A stretch of 64,000 nt of DNA. Origin: JAJEFO01 sp965208685 (lineage in GTDB: Bacteria > Pseudomonadota > Alphaproteobacteria > Rhodobacterales > Rhodobacteraceae). Made by a program: the position numbers and the translations under genes. Under the pieces are notes generated by a model. It ran no database searches. It was not told where the DNA came from and saw nothing but the letters and a program-made list of their open reading frames with translations. The stretch covers positions 4,712,001 through 4,776,000 of the forward strand of contig CBDBPL010000007.1 of the NCBI GenBank assembly GCA_965208685.1. Reading direction: 5' to 3'. Of this stretch, positions 44,180-52,571 are shown in pieces. Position 1 is the first letter of the stretch. Each line of letters begins with the position of its first letter.

Positions 44180-45484
44180 TTAGTTCCCATTTCCTGTTGC
44201 CACCCTCAAGAAGTCTATCAGGTCCCGACGGTCGTTTGGCGCTGCGATCTGCTGCATCGGCATCTTGGAACCGGGAATATAGTTGTCAGGTCCAAGATCG
44301 AAAAGGGCGTCGATTGTTTCCTCGGTCCAGATGATGTCCGATCCGTCAAGGATTTCAGAATACCGGTACCCTGGAACCGTTCCGGCGAGACGGCCGAAGA
44401 CGCCGTTCAGGTTCGGCCCCGCCTTGCGCGAATTGCCGGCCTCAAGTGCGTGGCAGATCGAGCACTTGCGCATGAATTGACGCTCGCCGTTCGACATCGT
44501 TCCGGGATCTTTCAGAAAGCTGTGCGACGTGCCCATGGTCGGCTCGAAACGATCCAGGAGCTCGACCGGCCAGCCATAGACGACGCTGTCAAGTCCGCCG
44601 GCCCAGATCACGGATCCATCCGGCGAAAACGCCAGCGCCCAGACCGGACCTCTCCGGGTCGCGTGGAAGTCGCGTTCAATGCGCCAGGATTCGGTGGAAA
44701 TCACCGAGATGTACCCATGCCCGTCGCTGACCGCCAGTTTCCCGGTTTCACCATGGTAGGCCATGGCAAGGATGGGCCGCCGTTCGAGGGTGAAATCGCG
44801 AAGTATGGTGCCGGTCCGGATGTCGATCACCCGGGTCACGCCATCGACTGCGCCATATGCCATCCACGACCCGTCCGGCGACAACACCATTTCGTTGATC
44901 GCGAATCCGTGTCGCACCAGTGTCCGGAACGGGTGGTCCTCGGGTGCGGAAAGGTCGTAGACGCGGATGTCCCCCTTGGAAGTCGCGGCATACAGCAGAT
45001 TGCTGTCCGGAGAAAAGGCGACGTCATTGGCGCCAGTGTCCCGCAGGTCCAGCAATGCGGGCGCGGCATCCGGTTCGGTTAGCGGCCAAATCCCGATCGT
45101 GCCGTCCCAACTGGCGGAGGCCAGGGTTGCGCCGTCGTGAGACACTGCGAGGTCGGCGACCTTGCCCTTGTGGCGCCCGAGTTCACGCCCATCCGAGCCG
45201 TTCCAAATCCATATGGAAAAGTCATCCGCCCCCGACGCGATGCGGCCGTCGGGCAGGAAGATCAAGTCGATGACGGCGGCGGCGTGGCCCTCGAGCCATT
45301 GCGGCGTGCGGTTCTGCCAGCGCCCCACCGAGTTGTCGAAACTGGCGCTCGCGACCTCCCCGCTTTCAGAGACGGCAAGCCCCATGACCGGGCCACCATG
45401 CCCCTTGAGCGTCGTGAAGTCCTGCGCGAGCGCAGGGCATGTCAGGAGTGCCAATCCGGCCAGCAGCGCGGAGACGGCCAGCAT
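44180..45484 (-). CDS. WD40 beta-propeller fused to cytochrome c
   Basis: 434 residues. A Sec signal peptide (1-20) is followed by about seven WD40-like repeats over residues 25-310, with recurring segments such as SPDGSWMAY and SASWDGTIGIW. A class I cytochrome c domain follows, with heme-binding CSICH at 341-345 and a likely axial Met408 in IPGSKMPM. The protein is periplasmic. It starts exactly at the end of the FDH gamma gene (TAA then ATG), so it probably takes electrons from, or docks on, the formate dehydrogenase. Confidence 0.87.
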   Translation of the reverse strand: MLAVSALLAGLALLTCPALAQDFTTLKGHGGPVMGLAVSESGEVASASFDNSVGRWQNRTPQWLEGHAAAVIDLIFLPDGRIASGADDFSIWIWNGSDGRELGRHKGKVADLAVSHDGATLASASWDGTIGIWPLTEPDAAPALLDLRDTGANDVAFSPDSNLLYAATSKGDIRVYDLSAPEDHPFRTLVRHGFAINEMVLSPDGSWMAYGAVDGVTRVIDIRTGTILRDFTLERRPILAMAYHGETGKLAVSDGHGYISVISTESWRIERDFHATRRGPVWALAFSPDGSVIWAGGLDSVVYGWPVELLDRFEPTMGTSHSFLKDPGTMSNGERQFMRKCSICHALEAGNSRKAGPNLNGVFGRLAGTVPGYRYSEILDGSDIIWTEETIDALFDLGPDNYIPGSKMPMQQIAAPNDRRDLIDFLRVATGNGN

Positions 45485-46690
45485 TTACTCGGCCGCGGTC
45501 GCGTCACCTGTTGCGCGCTCGCCCTTGTCAGCGGTCTTCACGTCTTCGAGCCAGATTGAATGGTGCTGATGCGCCCACGCCTCGTCCACTTCACCGGATC
45601 CCATGGCGTCGAATGCGCCCTCCATTCCAAGCGAGCCGATGTAGATGTGCGCAACTATGATGCCCATAAGGACGAACGAGACGATCGCGTGCCAGAGCTG
45701 GGCATATTGCATCTCTTCCTGCGGCGTCAGTTCCGTAGGCAATGGATCAAGTCCCAGCAGTCCGGTGATCCCCAGGTCGTTGAGAATCACGAAGGTCTTG
45801 GCGAACATGGGAATCTCAAACGGAAAGAGCAGTGACAGCCCCGAGGCCGAGATCGATGCGCCAAGAATCACGACCGACCAGAAGATCACCTTTTGACCGG
45901 CATTGAACTTCTTGGCCGGGGGGTGCTTCGAGCCGATGATGCCACCGAACTGTGCTATCCACTTGATATCGGTCCGGTCGGGCAGGTTGTGCCAGACCCA
46001 GAAGGCGAAAATCATGACCAGCCCGACCATGAAGGCCCAGGCTGCGTTGTTATGCACCCATTTGCTTGCAATGAGGATGAACGAATTGGCCTCGTGCCCG
46101 AAGGCCGGGATCAGTACAGTGCGGCCGAAGAGCGACAAGAGTCCCGTAAGGCCCAGGAGAATGAACGATCCGGCCAGCAGCCAATGGGCGAAACGCTCGA
46201 TTGCCTGGAATCGAACAACTGTTCGGCCCGTCATGGGCGCATCGATCCGAATGCGTCCGCGCAAGAGAAAGAATGCAACCAGGGCGGCGATCACGCCGAG
46301 CAGGAAGTATCCGCCCCAGTTCTTGAGAGTCGTCCGCCGAAAATCAAGCCACCACATCCCGCCGTCCTGCACCAGAACTGCAGCGACCTCGCCCCCGGAC
46401 GAGACCGTCACGTCCGCGGAGCCGTAGCGCAGTGCGCGCCAGAGTTCAGGATCAGACGAGCCGCCCAACGTGCCGAGTTGCTGTGCGATGCCGGCGGCCG
46501 CGTCCGTGCTGCCCGTGTTTCTTCTGCGAAACGTGTCGTCGATTCCCTCGCCGCGCTGGCGGGCCAGGATGTCCTCCAGCGTCTGAGCGCCCCCGGTGGC
46601 GCTGCGATCTGGCGCCATGCTGTCCTGAGCCAAGGCGGGCGTGCCGAGACCAGCTGCAAGAATCAATGCAAAAATGTACAAGCGCAGCAC
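45485..46690 (-). CDS. fdhC: Formate dehydrogenase gamma subunit (cytochrome b)
   Basis: 401 residues. A signal sequence and a periplasmic stretch (about 1-130) precede the FdnI-type core with four membrane helices. Heme-ligand histidines occur in RFAHWLLAGSFILLGLTGLL, WVHNNAAWAF and YAQLWHAIVSFVLMG. It passes electrons from the beta subunit to the quinone pool. The N-terminal extension of about 130 residues is longer than in E. coli FdnI. GTG 46690 has a GGAGG ribosome site, which overrides the longer same-frame extension. Confidence 0.92.
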   Translation of the reverse strand: MLRLYIFALILAAGLGTPALAQDSMAPDRSATGGAQTLEDILARQRGEGIDDTFRRRNTGSTDAAAGIAQQLGTLGGSSDPELWRALRYGSADVTVSSGGEVAAVLVQDGGMWWLDFRRTTLKNWGGYFLLGVIAALVAFFLLRGRIRIDAPMTGRTVVRFQAIERFAHWLLAGSFILLGLTGLLSLFGRTVLIPAFGHEANSFILIASKWVHNNAAWAFMVGLVMIFAFWVWHNLPDRTDIKWIAQFGGIIGSKHPPAKKFNAGQKVIFWSVVILGASISASGLSLLFPFEIPMFAKTFVILNDLGITGLLGLDPLPTELTPQEEMQYAQLWHAIVSFVLMGIIVAHIYIGSLGMEGAFDAMGSGEVDEAWAHQHHSIWLEDVKTADKGERATGDATAAE

Positions 46691-46769
46691 GTCGGCAATC
46701 CTCCGGATCGTAGGCGGCCGTTGGAATGGGGGGGAGGCGGCCCGGAAAAAGGCCGCCCCGTGAACGGCG

Positions 46770-47366
46770 TCAGCCGCCCTTTGCTTCGTAGGCCGTGCCC
46801 CAGCCCCAGGCGCCCGAGCCGAAGCCGCGGGACACCACGCGCTCGCGGTAGATGGCCGAGACGACATCTCCGTCACCCGCCAGAAGCGCCTTGGTGGCGC
46901 ACATCTCGGCACAGATCGGCAGCTTGCCTTCCGCAATCCGGTTGCGGCCGTACTTGGCGAATTCGGCGGTCGAGTGATTGTCTTCCGGCCCGCCAGCGCA
47001 GAAGGTGCACTTGTCCATCTTGCCGCGGCTGCCGAAGTTCCCTGCTTGCGGGAACTGCGGCGCACCGAAGGGACAGGCGTAGAAGCAGTAACCGCAGCCG
47101 ATGCAGAGGTCCTTGGAATGCAGGACGATCCCTTCTTCGTTCTGATAGAAGCAATCGACCGGACACACTGCCATGCAGGGCGCGTCCGAGCAGTGCATGC
47201 AGGCAACCGAGATCGACCTTTCTCCCGGCGTGCCGTCCTGGATCGTCACCACCCGGCGGCGGTTGATGCCCCAAGGCACTTCGTGCTCGTTCTTGCAGGC
47301 CGTGACGCAGGCGTTGCACTCGATGCAGCGCTCGGCGTCGCAGAGAAACTTTGCTCTAGCTCCCAT
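46770..47366 (-). CDS. fdhB: Formate dehydrogenase beta subunit (four 4Fe-4S clusters)
   Basis: 198 residues. Four cysteine groups are seen: CIECNACVTACKNEHE near residue 15, CMHCSDAPCMAVCP near residue 56, CIGCGYCFYACPFGAP near residue 88, and CTFCAGGP with CAEMCATKA near 119 and 151. This is the FDH/DMSO-reductase iron-sulfur subunit relaying electrons from the molybdenum or tungsten site to the cytochrome b. There is no C-terminal membrane anchor. A GGAGG site precedes ATG 47366. Confidence 0.95.
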   Translation of the reverse strand: MGARAKFLCDAERCIECNACVTACKNEHEVPWGINRRRVVTIQDGTPGERSISVACMHCSDAPCMAVCPVDCFYQNEEGIVLHSKDLCIGCGYCFYACPFGAPQFPQAGNFGSRGKMDKCTFCAGGPEDNHSTAEFAKYGRNRIAEGKLPICAEMCATKALLAGDGDVVSAIYRERVVSRGFGSGAWGWGTAYEAKGG

Positions 47367-47380
47367 GTCTCATTTCCTCC

Positions 47381-50275
47381 TTACGCTGACCAGATCTTGC
47401 AGAGAGTGCACTTGGTCTCCTGCATCTGGGTTACCGAGTCATAGCCGTAGGTCTGCGCGGTGTTGCTGCTTTCGCCCAGGACAAAGGGGTCGGCCCCATC
47501 CGGGTACTTGCCGCGCAGGTCCGCGCCTTCGAAATGGCCGCCGAAGTGGAAGGGCATGAAGACCACGCCTTCGCCCACCCTCCTTGTGACCATGGCCATC
47601 ACCTTGACCCTTGCGCCTTCAGCGCCTTCCAACCAGACCTGCGCACCGTCGCGAACGCCCAAGTTGTTGGCGTCCCTCGGGTTGATCTCGACGAACATGT
47701 CCTGCTGCAGTTCGGCAAGCCAGGGGTTGGACCGGCTCTCGTCGCCGCCGCCTTCGTATTCGACCAGACGACCTGAAGTCAGGATCAACGGGTAATCCTT
47801 CGAAAAGTCGTTCTTCTGGATCGACGCGTACATCGTCGGAAGGCGATAGAACTTGCGGTCGTCGTAGGTCGGATAGTCCGCCACGAGATCCCGCCGGTTC
47901 GTGTAGAGCGGCTCGCGGTGCAACGGCACCGGATCGGGGAAGGTCCAGACAACCGCACGGGCCTTCGCGTTCCCGAAGGGCGCGCAGCCGTGCTTGATGG
48001 CGACCCGCTGGATGCCGCCCGAGAGGTCGGTCTTCCAGTTGGTCTTGGGACCTGCCACCGCGTCAATGGCGGCACGTTCCTCGGCTGTCAGGTCGCCGTC
48101 CCAGCCCAGGTCCATCAGCATTTGCATGGTGAACTCGGGATAGCCGTCCTGGATTTCCGAACCCGGGTTGAACACGCCCTCGGCCAGCAGGTTGTCTCCG
48201 TCCCGTTCGACACCGAACCGGGCGCGGAAGCACAAGCCGCCGTCAGCGACAGGCTTGGACATGTCGTAGAGGTTCGGCGTGCCTGGATGGTTCATCTCGG
48301 CCGTGCCCCAGCAAGGCCAGGGCATCCCGTAGAAGTCCCCGTCCGCCGGGCCGCCCACGGCCCTGAGCGTCGTCTTGTCGAACGTGTGCTGGTTGGCCAT
48401 GTGAAGCTTGATCCGCTCCGGGCTTTGGCCGGTGTAGCCGACCGTCCACATGCCGGAGTTGAACTCGCGGGTCGTGTCCTCGATGTTCGGGGTCACGCCG
48501 TCCGCTTCGATCGCGATGTTGCGGAAGAAGCGGTCGTGCCAGCCGAACTTCCTGGCAAAGAGGCCGATGATCTCCTGATCCGACTTGGATTCGAAGAGCG
48601 GGTCGACCACCTTTTCGCGCCACTGGAGCGACCGGTTCGAGGCCGTGACCGAGCCGTGGGTCTCGAACTGCGTGCACGCGGGCAGCAGGTAGACACCATC
48701 GGTCCGGTCGTGAAGCACGGCGGACACCGTTGGATACGGGTCGATGACGACCAGCATGTCCAGCATCTCCATCGCGGTCTTCATTTCCTTCATCCGCGTC
48801 TGGGAATTCGGAGCATGCCCCCAGAGCACCATGGCGCGAAGCCTGTCTGGGTTGTCCGTGTTGTCCGGGTTCTCGAGCACCCCGTCGATCCAGCGGCTGA
48901 CGGGAATGCCCGTCAGGTTCATCAGGCTCTTTTCCTTGCCGTCCGAACCCTTGACCGTGGCGAACTGGCCCTTGAGCCAGTCAAGATCCTCGCCCCAGAC
49001 CCGAGCCCAGTGCGCCCAGGATCCGGCCGACAGGCCGTAGTAGCCTGGCAGCGTATGGGAAAGCACGCCAAGGTCGGTGGCGCCCTGCACGTTGTCGTGG
49101 CCGCGGAAGATGTTGGTGCCGCCGCCCGTGGTGCCCATGTTGCCAAGGGCAAGCTGCAGCACGCAGTAGGCCCGCGTGTTGTTGTTGCCGTTGGTGTGCT
49201 GGGTTCCGCCCATGCACCAGATCACGGTACCCGGACGGTTGTTGGCCATCGTGAAGGCCACGCGGCGAAGCTGCGAACCGGGAGTGCCGGTGACGCGCTC
49301 GACTTCCTCGGGCGTCCACTTGGCCACTTCCTCCCGAATCTGGTCCATTCCCCAGACCCGGGTCCGGATGAACTCCTTGTCCTCCCATCCGTTCTCGAAG
49401 ATGTGCCAGAGTATGCCCCAAATCAGCGGGACGTCCGTGCCGGGACGGAAGCGGACATATTCGTCAGCATGGGCCGCGGTGCGCGTGAAGCGCGGATCGC
49501 AGACGATCAGGGGCGCGTTGTTCTGCTCCTTCGCCCTGAGGACGTGCAGGAGCGAAACCGGATGCGCCTCGGCGGGGTTGCCGCCGATGAGGAAGATTGC
49601 CCGGGAGTTGTGGATGTCGTTGTAGCTGTTGGTCATGGCGCCGTAGCCCCATGTGTTCGCAACACCTGCAACAGTCGTTGAGTGGCAGATCCGCGCCTGG
49701 TGGTCGACGTTGTTCGTGCCCCAGTAGGCGGCGAACTTGCGGAACAGGTAGGCCTGTTCGTTGTTGTACTTGGCCGAGCCCAGCCAGTAGACGCTGTCCG
49801 GTCCGCTCTCGTCCCGGATCTTCATCATGCCATCGCCGATCTCGTCGATGGCCTGTTCCCAGGAGATGCGAACCCACTCGCCGTTCTCCTTCTTCATGGG
49901 GTACTTCAGCCGCCGCTCGCCGTGCGCGTGTTCGCGGACCGCTGCGCCCTTGGCGCAATGGGCGCCAAGGTTGAACGGGCTGTCCCATCCCGGCTCCTGG
50001 CCTGTCCAGACGCCATTCTGCACCTCGGCGATGACCGAGCAGCCGACCGAGCAGTGCGTGCAAACGGATTTGCGCAGCTCGACCGCGCCGGTGCCGGTTG
50101 CGGCTTCGGCCTTCGTGACCGAGCCTCCCGTGGCGGCGATTGCCGTCAGTCCGCCGATCGCCAGGCCTGAATTTCTGAGGAAAGTGCGCCGGTCTATGTA
50201 TTTCTCGGCGACTTGGTTCAGGATGCCAGTCCGCTGGGAGCGTCGCGCAATCCCGTTGGTCTTTTTCCTTAGCAT
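47381..50275 (-). CDS. fdhA: Formate dehydrogenase alpha subunit (molybdo/tungsto-bis-PGD, Cys form)
   Basis: 964 residues. A Tat signal (RRTFLRNSG at 29-37) shows export to the periplasm. The 4Fe-4S ligands are Cys72, Cys75, Cys79 and Cys107. The residue that is selenocysteine in E. coli FdnG is cysteine here (Cys197, ARICHSTT, next to His198). The bis-pyranopterin-binding pattern, including GHDNVQGATDLG near residue 415, runs through the sequence. It oxidises formate to CO2. ATG 50275 has GGGAGA at -9. It sits between the Tat peptide and the beta subunit. Confidence 0.96.
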   Translation of the reverse strand: MLRKKTNGIARRSQRTGILNQVAEKYIDRRTFLRNSGLAIGGLTAIAATGGSVTKAEAATGTGAVELRKSVCTHCSVGCSVIAEVQNGVWTGQEPGWDSPFNLGAHCAKGAAVREHAHGERRLKYPMKKENGEWVRISWEQAIDEIGDGMMKIRDESGPDSVYWLGSAKYNNEQAYLFRKFAAYWGTNNVDHQARICHSTTVAGVANTWGYGAMTNSYNDIHNSRAIFLIGGNPAEAHPVSLLHVLRAKEQNNAPLIVCDPRFTRTAAHADEYVRFRPGTDVPLIWGILWHIFENGWEDKEFIRTRVWGMDQIREEVAKWTPEEVERVTGTPGSQLRRVAFTMANNRPGTVIWCMGGTQHTNGNNNTRAYCVLQLALGNMGTTGGGTNIFRGHDNVQGATDLGVLSHTLPGYYGLSAGSWAHWARVWGEDLDWLKGQFATVKGSDGKEKSLMNLTGIPVSRWIDGVLENPDNTDNPDRLRAMVLWGHAPNSQTRMKEMKTAMEMLDMLVVIDPYPTVSAVLHDRTDGVYLLPACTQFETHGSVTASNRSLQWREKVVDPLFESKSDQEIIGLFARKFGWHDRFFRNIAIEADGVTPNIEDTTREFNSGMWTVGYTGQSPERIKLHMANQHTFDKTTLRAVGGPADGDFYGMPWPCWGTAEMNHPGTPNLYDMSKPVADGGLCFRARFGVERDGDNLLAEGVFNPGSEIQDGYPEFTMQMLMDLGWDGDLTAEERAAIDAVAGPKTNWKTDLSGGIQRVAIKHGCAPFGNAKARAVVWTFPDPVPLHREPLYTNRRDLVADYPTYDDRKFYRLPTMYASIQKNDFSKDYPLILTSGRLVEYEGGGDESRSNPWLAELQQDMFVEINPRDANNLGVRDGAQVWLEGAEGARVKVMAMVTRRVGEGVVFMPFHFGGHFEGADLRGKYPDGADPFVLGESSNTAQTYGYDSVTQMQETKCTLCKIWSA

Positions 50276-50390
50276 GTCATTCTCCCTTGCTGGCAGCGGG
50301 CAGTCCCGCATGCGTGCTGGGTTGTTTCCGAATGCGCCGGCCAGTGGGCGTCACGCAACCGAAGCCGGGCAGTGACGGCAGGGTCCGGTC

Positions 50391-50579
50391 CTAGAACCGG
50401 GCGCTGTCGTAGTAGGCGCGGGTATGCGCCGTGTCCTGGAGCCTGTCCGAAGACAGGTCAGGCTGGGTCGCTTCCGCCGACGTACCTGAGGCGATGACAA
50501 CGGCCGCAACCGGTGCGCCCGTCCCCGCCATTTTCAGGAAGTCCCGACGGCTGGTACCCTCTTCGGGTCTGTCGGTCAT
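50391..50579 (-). CDS. Small Tat-signal protein of the FDH region
   Basis: 62 residues consisting mainly of a twin-arginine signal (SRRDFLKMAG at about 10-19) and a short polar tail. Small Tat targets of this kind recur just upstream of alphaproteobacterial FDH genes (the FDH-region TAT target family). They may act as a co-exported helper of the alpha subunit. AAGGAGG lies 9 bp before ATG 50579. Confidence 0.85.
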   Translation of the reverse strand: MTDRPEEGTSRRDFLKMAGTGAPVAAVVIASGTSAEATQPDLSSDRLQDTAHTRAYYDSARF

Positions 50580-50636
50580 GTGAAAGTCCTCCTTCCTTTC
50601 GCTGTGGCGATTGCTCGCCAGATCAGTTCTTGCGCC

Positions 50637-51245
50637 TCAGGCGGCGCTGAGACGAAACCCTTCGGTTTCAATTTCCATGAACAACCGGCCGAGCCGTCCG
50701 ACCGCCGCGTACAGCACCGAGCTCTTTGCCGCCTCGAGATCGGCAAAGCAGTGGCATGCCCAGGGAGCGATGTGCCGGTTGTAAAAGTCCCGCTGCACGT
50801 CCAGCGGCGTCGGCGCCCCGAACCTTCCGATGATCAGCGCACCCATCACTTCCATCAGCGACGCGATGTTGTCTTCCGGCTCGAACACGTTTTCCGATCT
50901 TGCAATGCCATGCGACGCCAGGTCGCCGCGCAGCGACGCCAGCGGCTTCTCGTTCAAGAAGCCTGTCATGTAGAAGCTGGCGTAGGGCAGCAATTCGCCC
51001 CGCCCGAGACCGATGAACAGCCTGTTGAATTCCGCTTCCACGCTCTTGGGATTGGATCGCCGCGCAATGGTGGCCAGCGCGCCGATTGCCTGACCGATCT
51101 CGGTGGCGTCGCCGGACAGTCCGGCAGTCTGATCAAGAAGCGTCTGGTCGGGAGGGCGGGCAAGGATCAGGCCGAGGAAGTTGTAGAGGTCTGCGCGGAG
51201 ACGATCCTCTTCTGGCACTTCAATGGTGCGATCCATCGCGTTCAT
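50637..51245 (-). CDS. TorD/DmsD-family redox-enzyme chaperone
   Basis: 202 residues, all helical. The family motif EPEDNIASLMEVM near residue 121 is clear. Such chaperones bind the Tat peptide of molybdoenzymes and help cofactor insertion. Its position upstream of the Tat peptide and fdhA points to formate dehydrogenase as client. An ATG three codons in is a possible alternative start. No fdhD gene is in the window. Confidence 0.88.
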   Translation of the reverse strand: MNAMDRTIEVPEEDRLRADLYNFLGLILARPPDQTLLDQTAGLSGDATEIGQAIGALATIARRSNPKSVEAEFNRLFIGLGRGELLPYASFYMTGFLNEKPLASLRGDLASHGIARSENVFEPEDNIASLMEVMGALIIGRFGAPTPLDVQRDFYNRHIAPWACHCFADLEAAKSSVLYAAVGRLGRLFMEIETEGFRLSAA

Positions 51246-51273
51246 CGAATCTGGCTACCTTCACTTCGGTCGC

Positions 51274-51885
51274 TTAGCCTTCATCGAAATGATAGCTCAT
51301 GCGGCGCGGTTTGAAACCATTTCTTTCAACTTCCTCGACGATAATTCGCGAATCTTGCTCACCTTTTTCGATTTCTGGCGCGATCTGTTTCCGAGGCAAA
51401 TTGTCGGGTTTTTCGTCCTCCTCGATTTCCGGCGAATCTTCCGTTTCCGATTCGTTCGTCGCACCTTCCTCCTCTTCGCTTGCCGCCTGCGACTGTTCGG
51501 CCATTGCCGTTACGTGCCGGGCCATGCCTTCGCCGACCCGGTATGCGGTTTGCAAGTTCTCGATGACGGTTGCCGCGTCGGTGAAATCCTCACCGTATTC
51601 GATGAGGCCGTCGAGGTTGGCGAGCACCGGGTTCGTCGTCCAGAGGCGGCGAAGCGCACGAATGCGGATGCGTTCCGGAACAGCCTTCTTCAGGAAGACA
51701 GAGAAGTCATCGCCCTCGGCCAGGCTGTCTGGATCGGGCAATTCGAGTTCCCTGAGAACTTCCTGGTCTGACATCCGCTCGAGCCTGGCCTGTTCCTCTG
51801 CCTCCTCGGCGGCGATCTTCGCCTTTTCCTCGGCAGCCTCTTCAGCCCGCACCGCCTCCTTCCGACGTTCCCAGAAGTCGCTCAT
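51274..51885 (-). CDS. DUF3306 protein
   Basis: 203 residues. The N-terminal half has the DUF3306 core, LPDPDSLAEGDDFSVFLKK near residue 50 and LRRLWTTNPVLANLDGLIEY near residue 78. The C-terminal half is very acidic (long Glu/Asp runs) and disordered in look. It overlaps DUF3305 by 4 bp (ATGA). The pair recurs in formate dehydrogenase clusters; role unknown. Confidence 0.86.
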   Translation of the reverse strand: MSDFWERRKEAVRAEEAAEEKAKIAAEEAEEQARLERMSDQEVLRELELPDPDSLAEGDDFSVFLKKAVPERIRIRALRRLWTTNPVLANLDGLIEYGEDFTDAATVIENLQTAYRVGEGMARHVTAMAEQSQAASEEEEGATNESETEDSPEIEEDEKPDNLPRKQIAPEIEKGEQDSRIIVEEVERNGFKPRRMSYHFDEG

Positions 51886-52442
51886 TGCAGACGCCTTTTC
51901 GGCGCGCGATAGACATCGGTGTCCTGCTGTATGCGCACGTCGCCAACACCGTCTTCGACCAGGTCAATGCGTTTCCTGTCTCGCTTGCGCTTCACGAACT
52001 CCTCTTCGACGTGATGCTCTTCGACGAAGTCCCGCACCCAGGCGACAAGCCCTGGGGGCATCGGCACCTTTTCGACGATTTCCTCACCGCTGTCGGCGTA
52101 GTCCTGCGCCTCGTATGGCGAGGCCGTGACCAGCAAGACGGATGGCCGGTCGGTGCCGGAGTCTTCCTCCGGGCGCAAGACGACAAAGACGCTTGGCGGG
52201 CTGTCGGAGAGCGCGTTCTTGTATGCTTCGGTCTCTGCGCCGTGAAGATCCAGCGAAACGGTAGCTGCATGATATTCGACCCAGTCGCCCTGCCGCCGCA
52301 TTTCCCGCCAATTTGCCGTTCCGGCGCCCGGCAGTACCGCAACCGCCTTCCAGGACCATTTTTTCCAGCGGGTCACTCCCGGCGCCCTGCGCAGAACCAC
52401 CCCGAGGGGCAAGGCCTCGTATTTCGCCGGATTGATGTACAT
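51882..52442 (-). CDS. DUF3305 protein
   Basis: 186 residues. PLGVVLRRAPGVTRWKKWSWKAV near residue 12 is the DUF3305 hallmark, and a PMPPGLVAWVRDFVEEHHVEE segment lies near residue 128. Cytosolic. It is the first gene of the ten-gene FDH operon and is divergent from the ferredoxin. Function unknown; its co-occurrence with DUF3306 and TorD-like proteins suggests FDH maturation. Confidence 0.85.
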   Translation of the reverse strand: MYINPAKYEALPLGVVLRRAPGVTRWKKWSWKAVAVLPGAGTANWREMRRQGDWVEYHAATVSLDLHGAETEAYKNALSDSPPSVFVVLRPEEDSGTDRPSVLLVTASPYEAQDYADSGEEIVEKVPMPPGLVAWVRDFVEEHHVEEEFVKRKRDRKRIDLVEDGVGDVRIQQDTDVYRAPKRRLQ

Positions 52443-52571
52443 TCGTCCTCGCGTGTGTCCCGTTCGCTCAATTGGCCTGCCAACCGCAGTTTACGTTCAG
52501 CGCCAAACATGTCTAGTCTGGCAGCAGGACGTGAGTCCGTCACCGGCCGATTGTCGAGGAAGGGAAAGACC
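52443..52571. promoter_or_regulatory. Divergent promoter region of the FDH operon and the ferredoxin
   Basis: 129 bp between the DUF3305 start (minus) and the ferredoxin start (plus). It must contain the main FDH operon promoter. A TTACGTTCAG stretch and a TTGGCCTGCCAA near-palindrome are visible, but no known operator is recognised. An in-frame ATG at 52509 could shorten this region. Confidence 0.35.

Noticed and set aside
47381..50275. Possible selenocysteine formate dehydrogenase
   Set aside because: The active-site position (residue 197) is an ordinary cysteine codon and no in-frame TGA occurs there.
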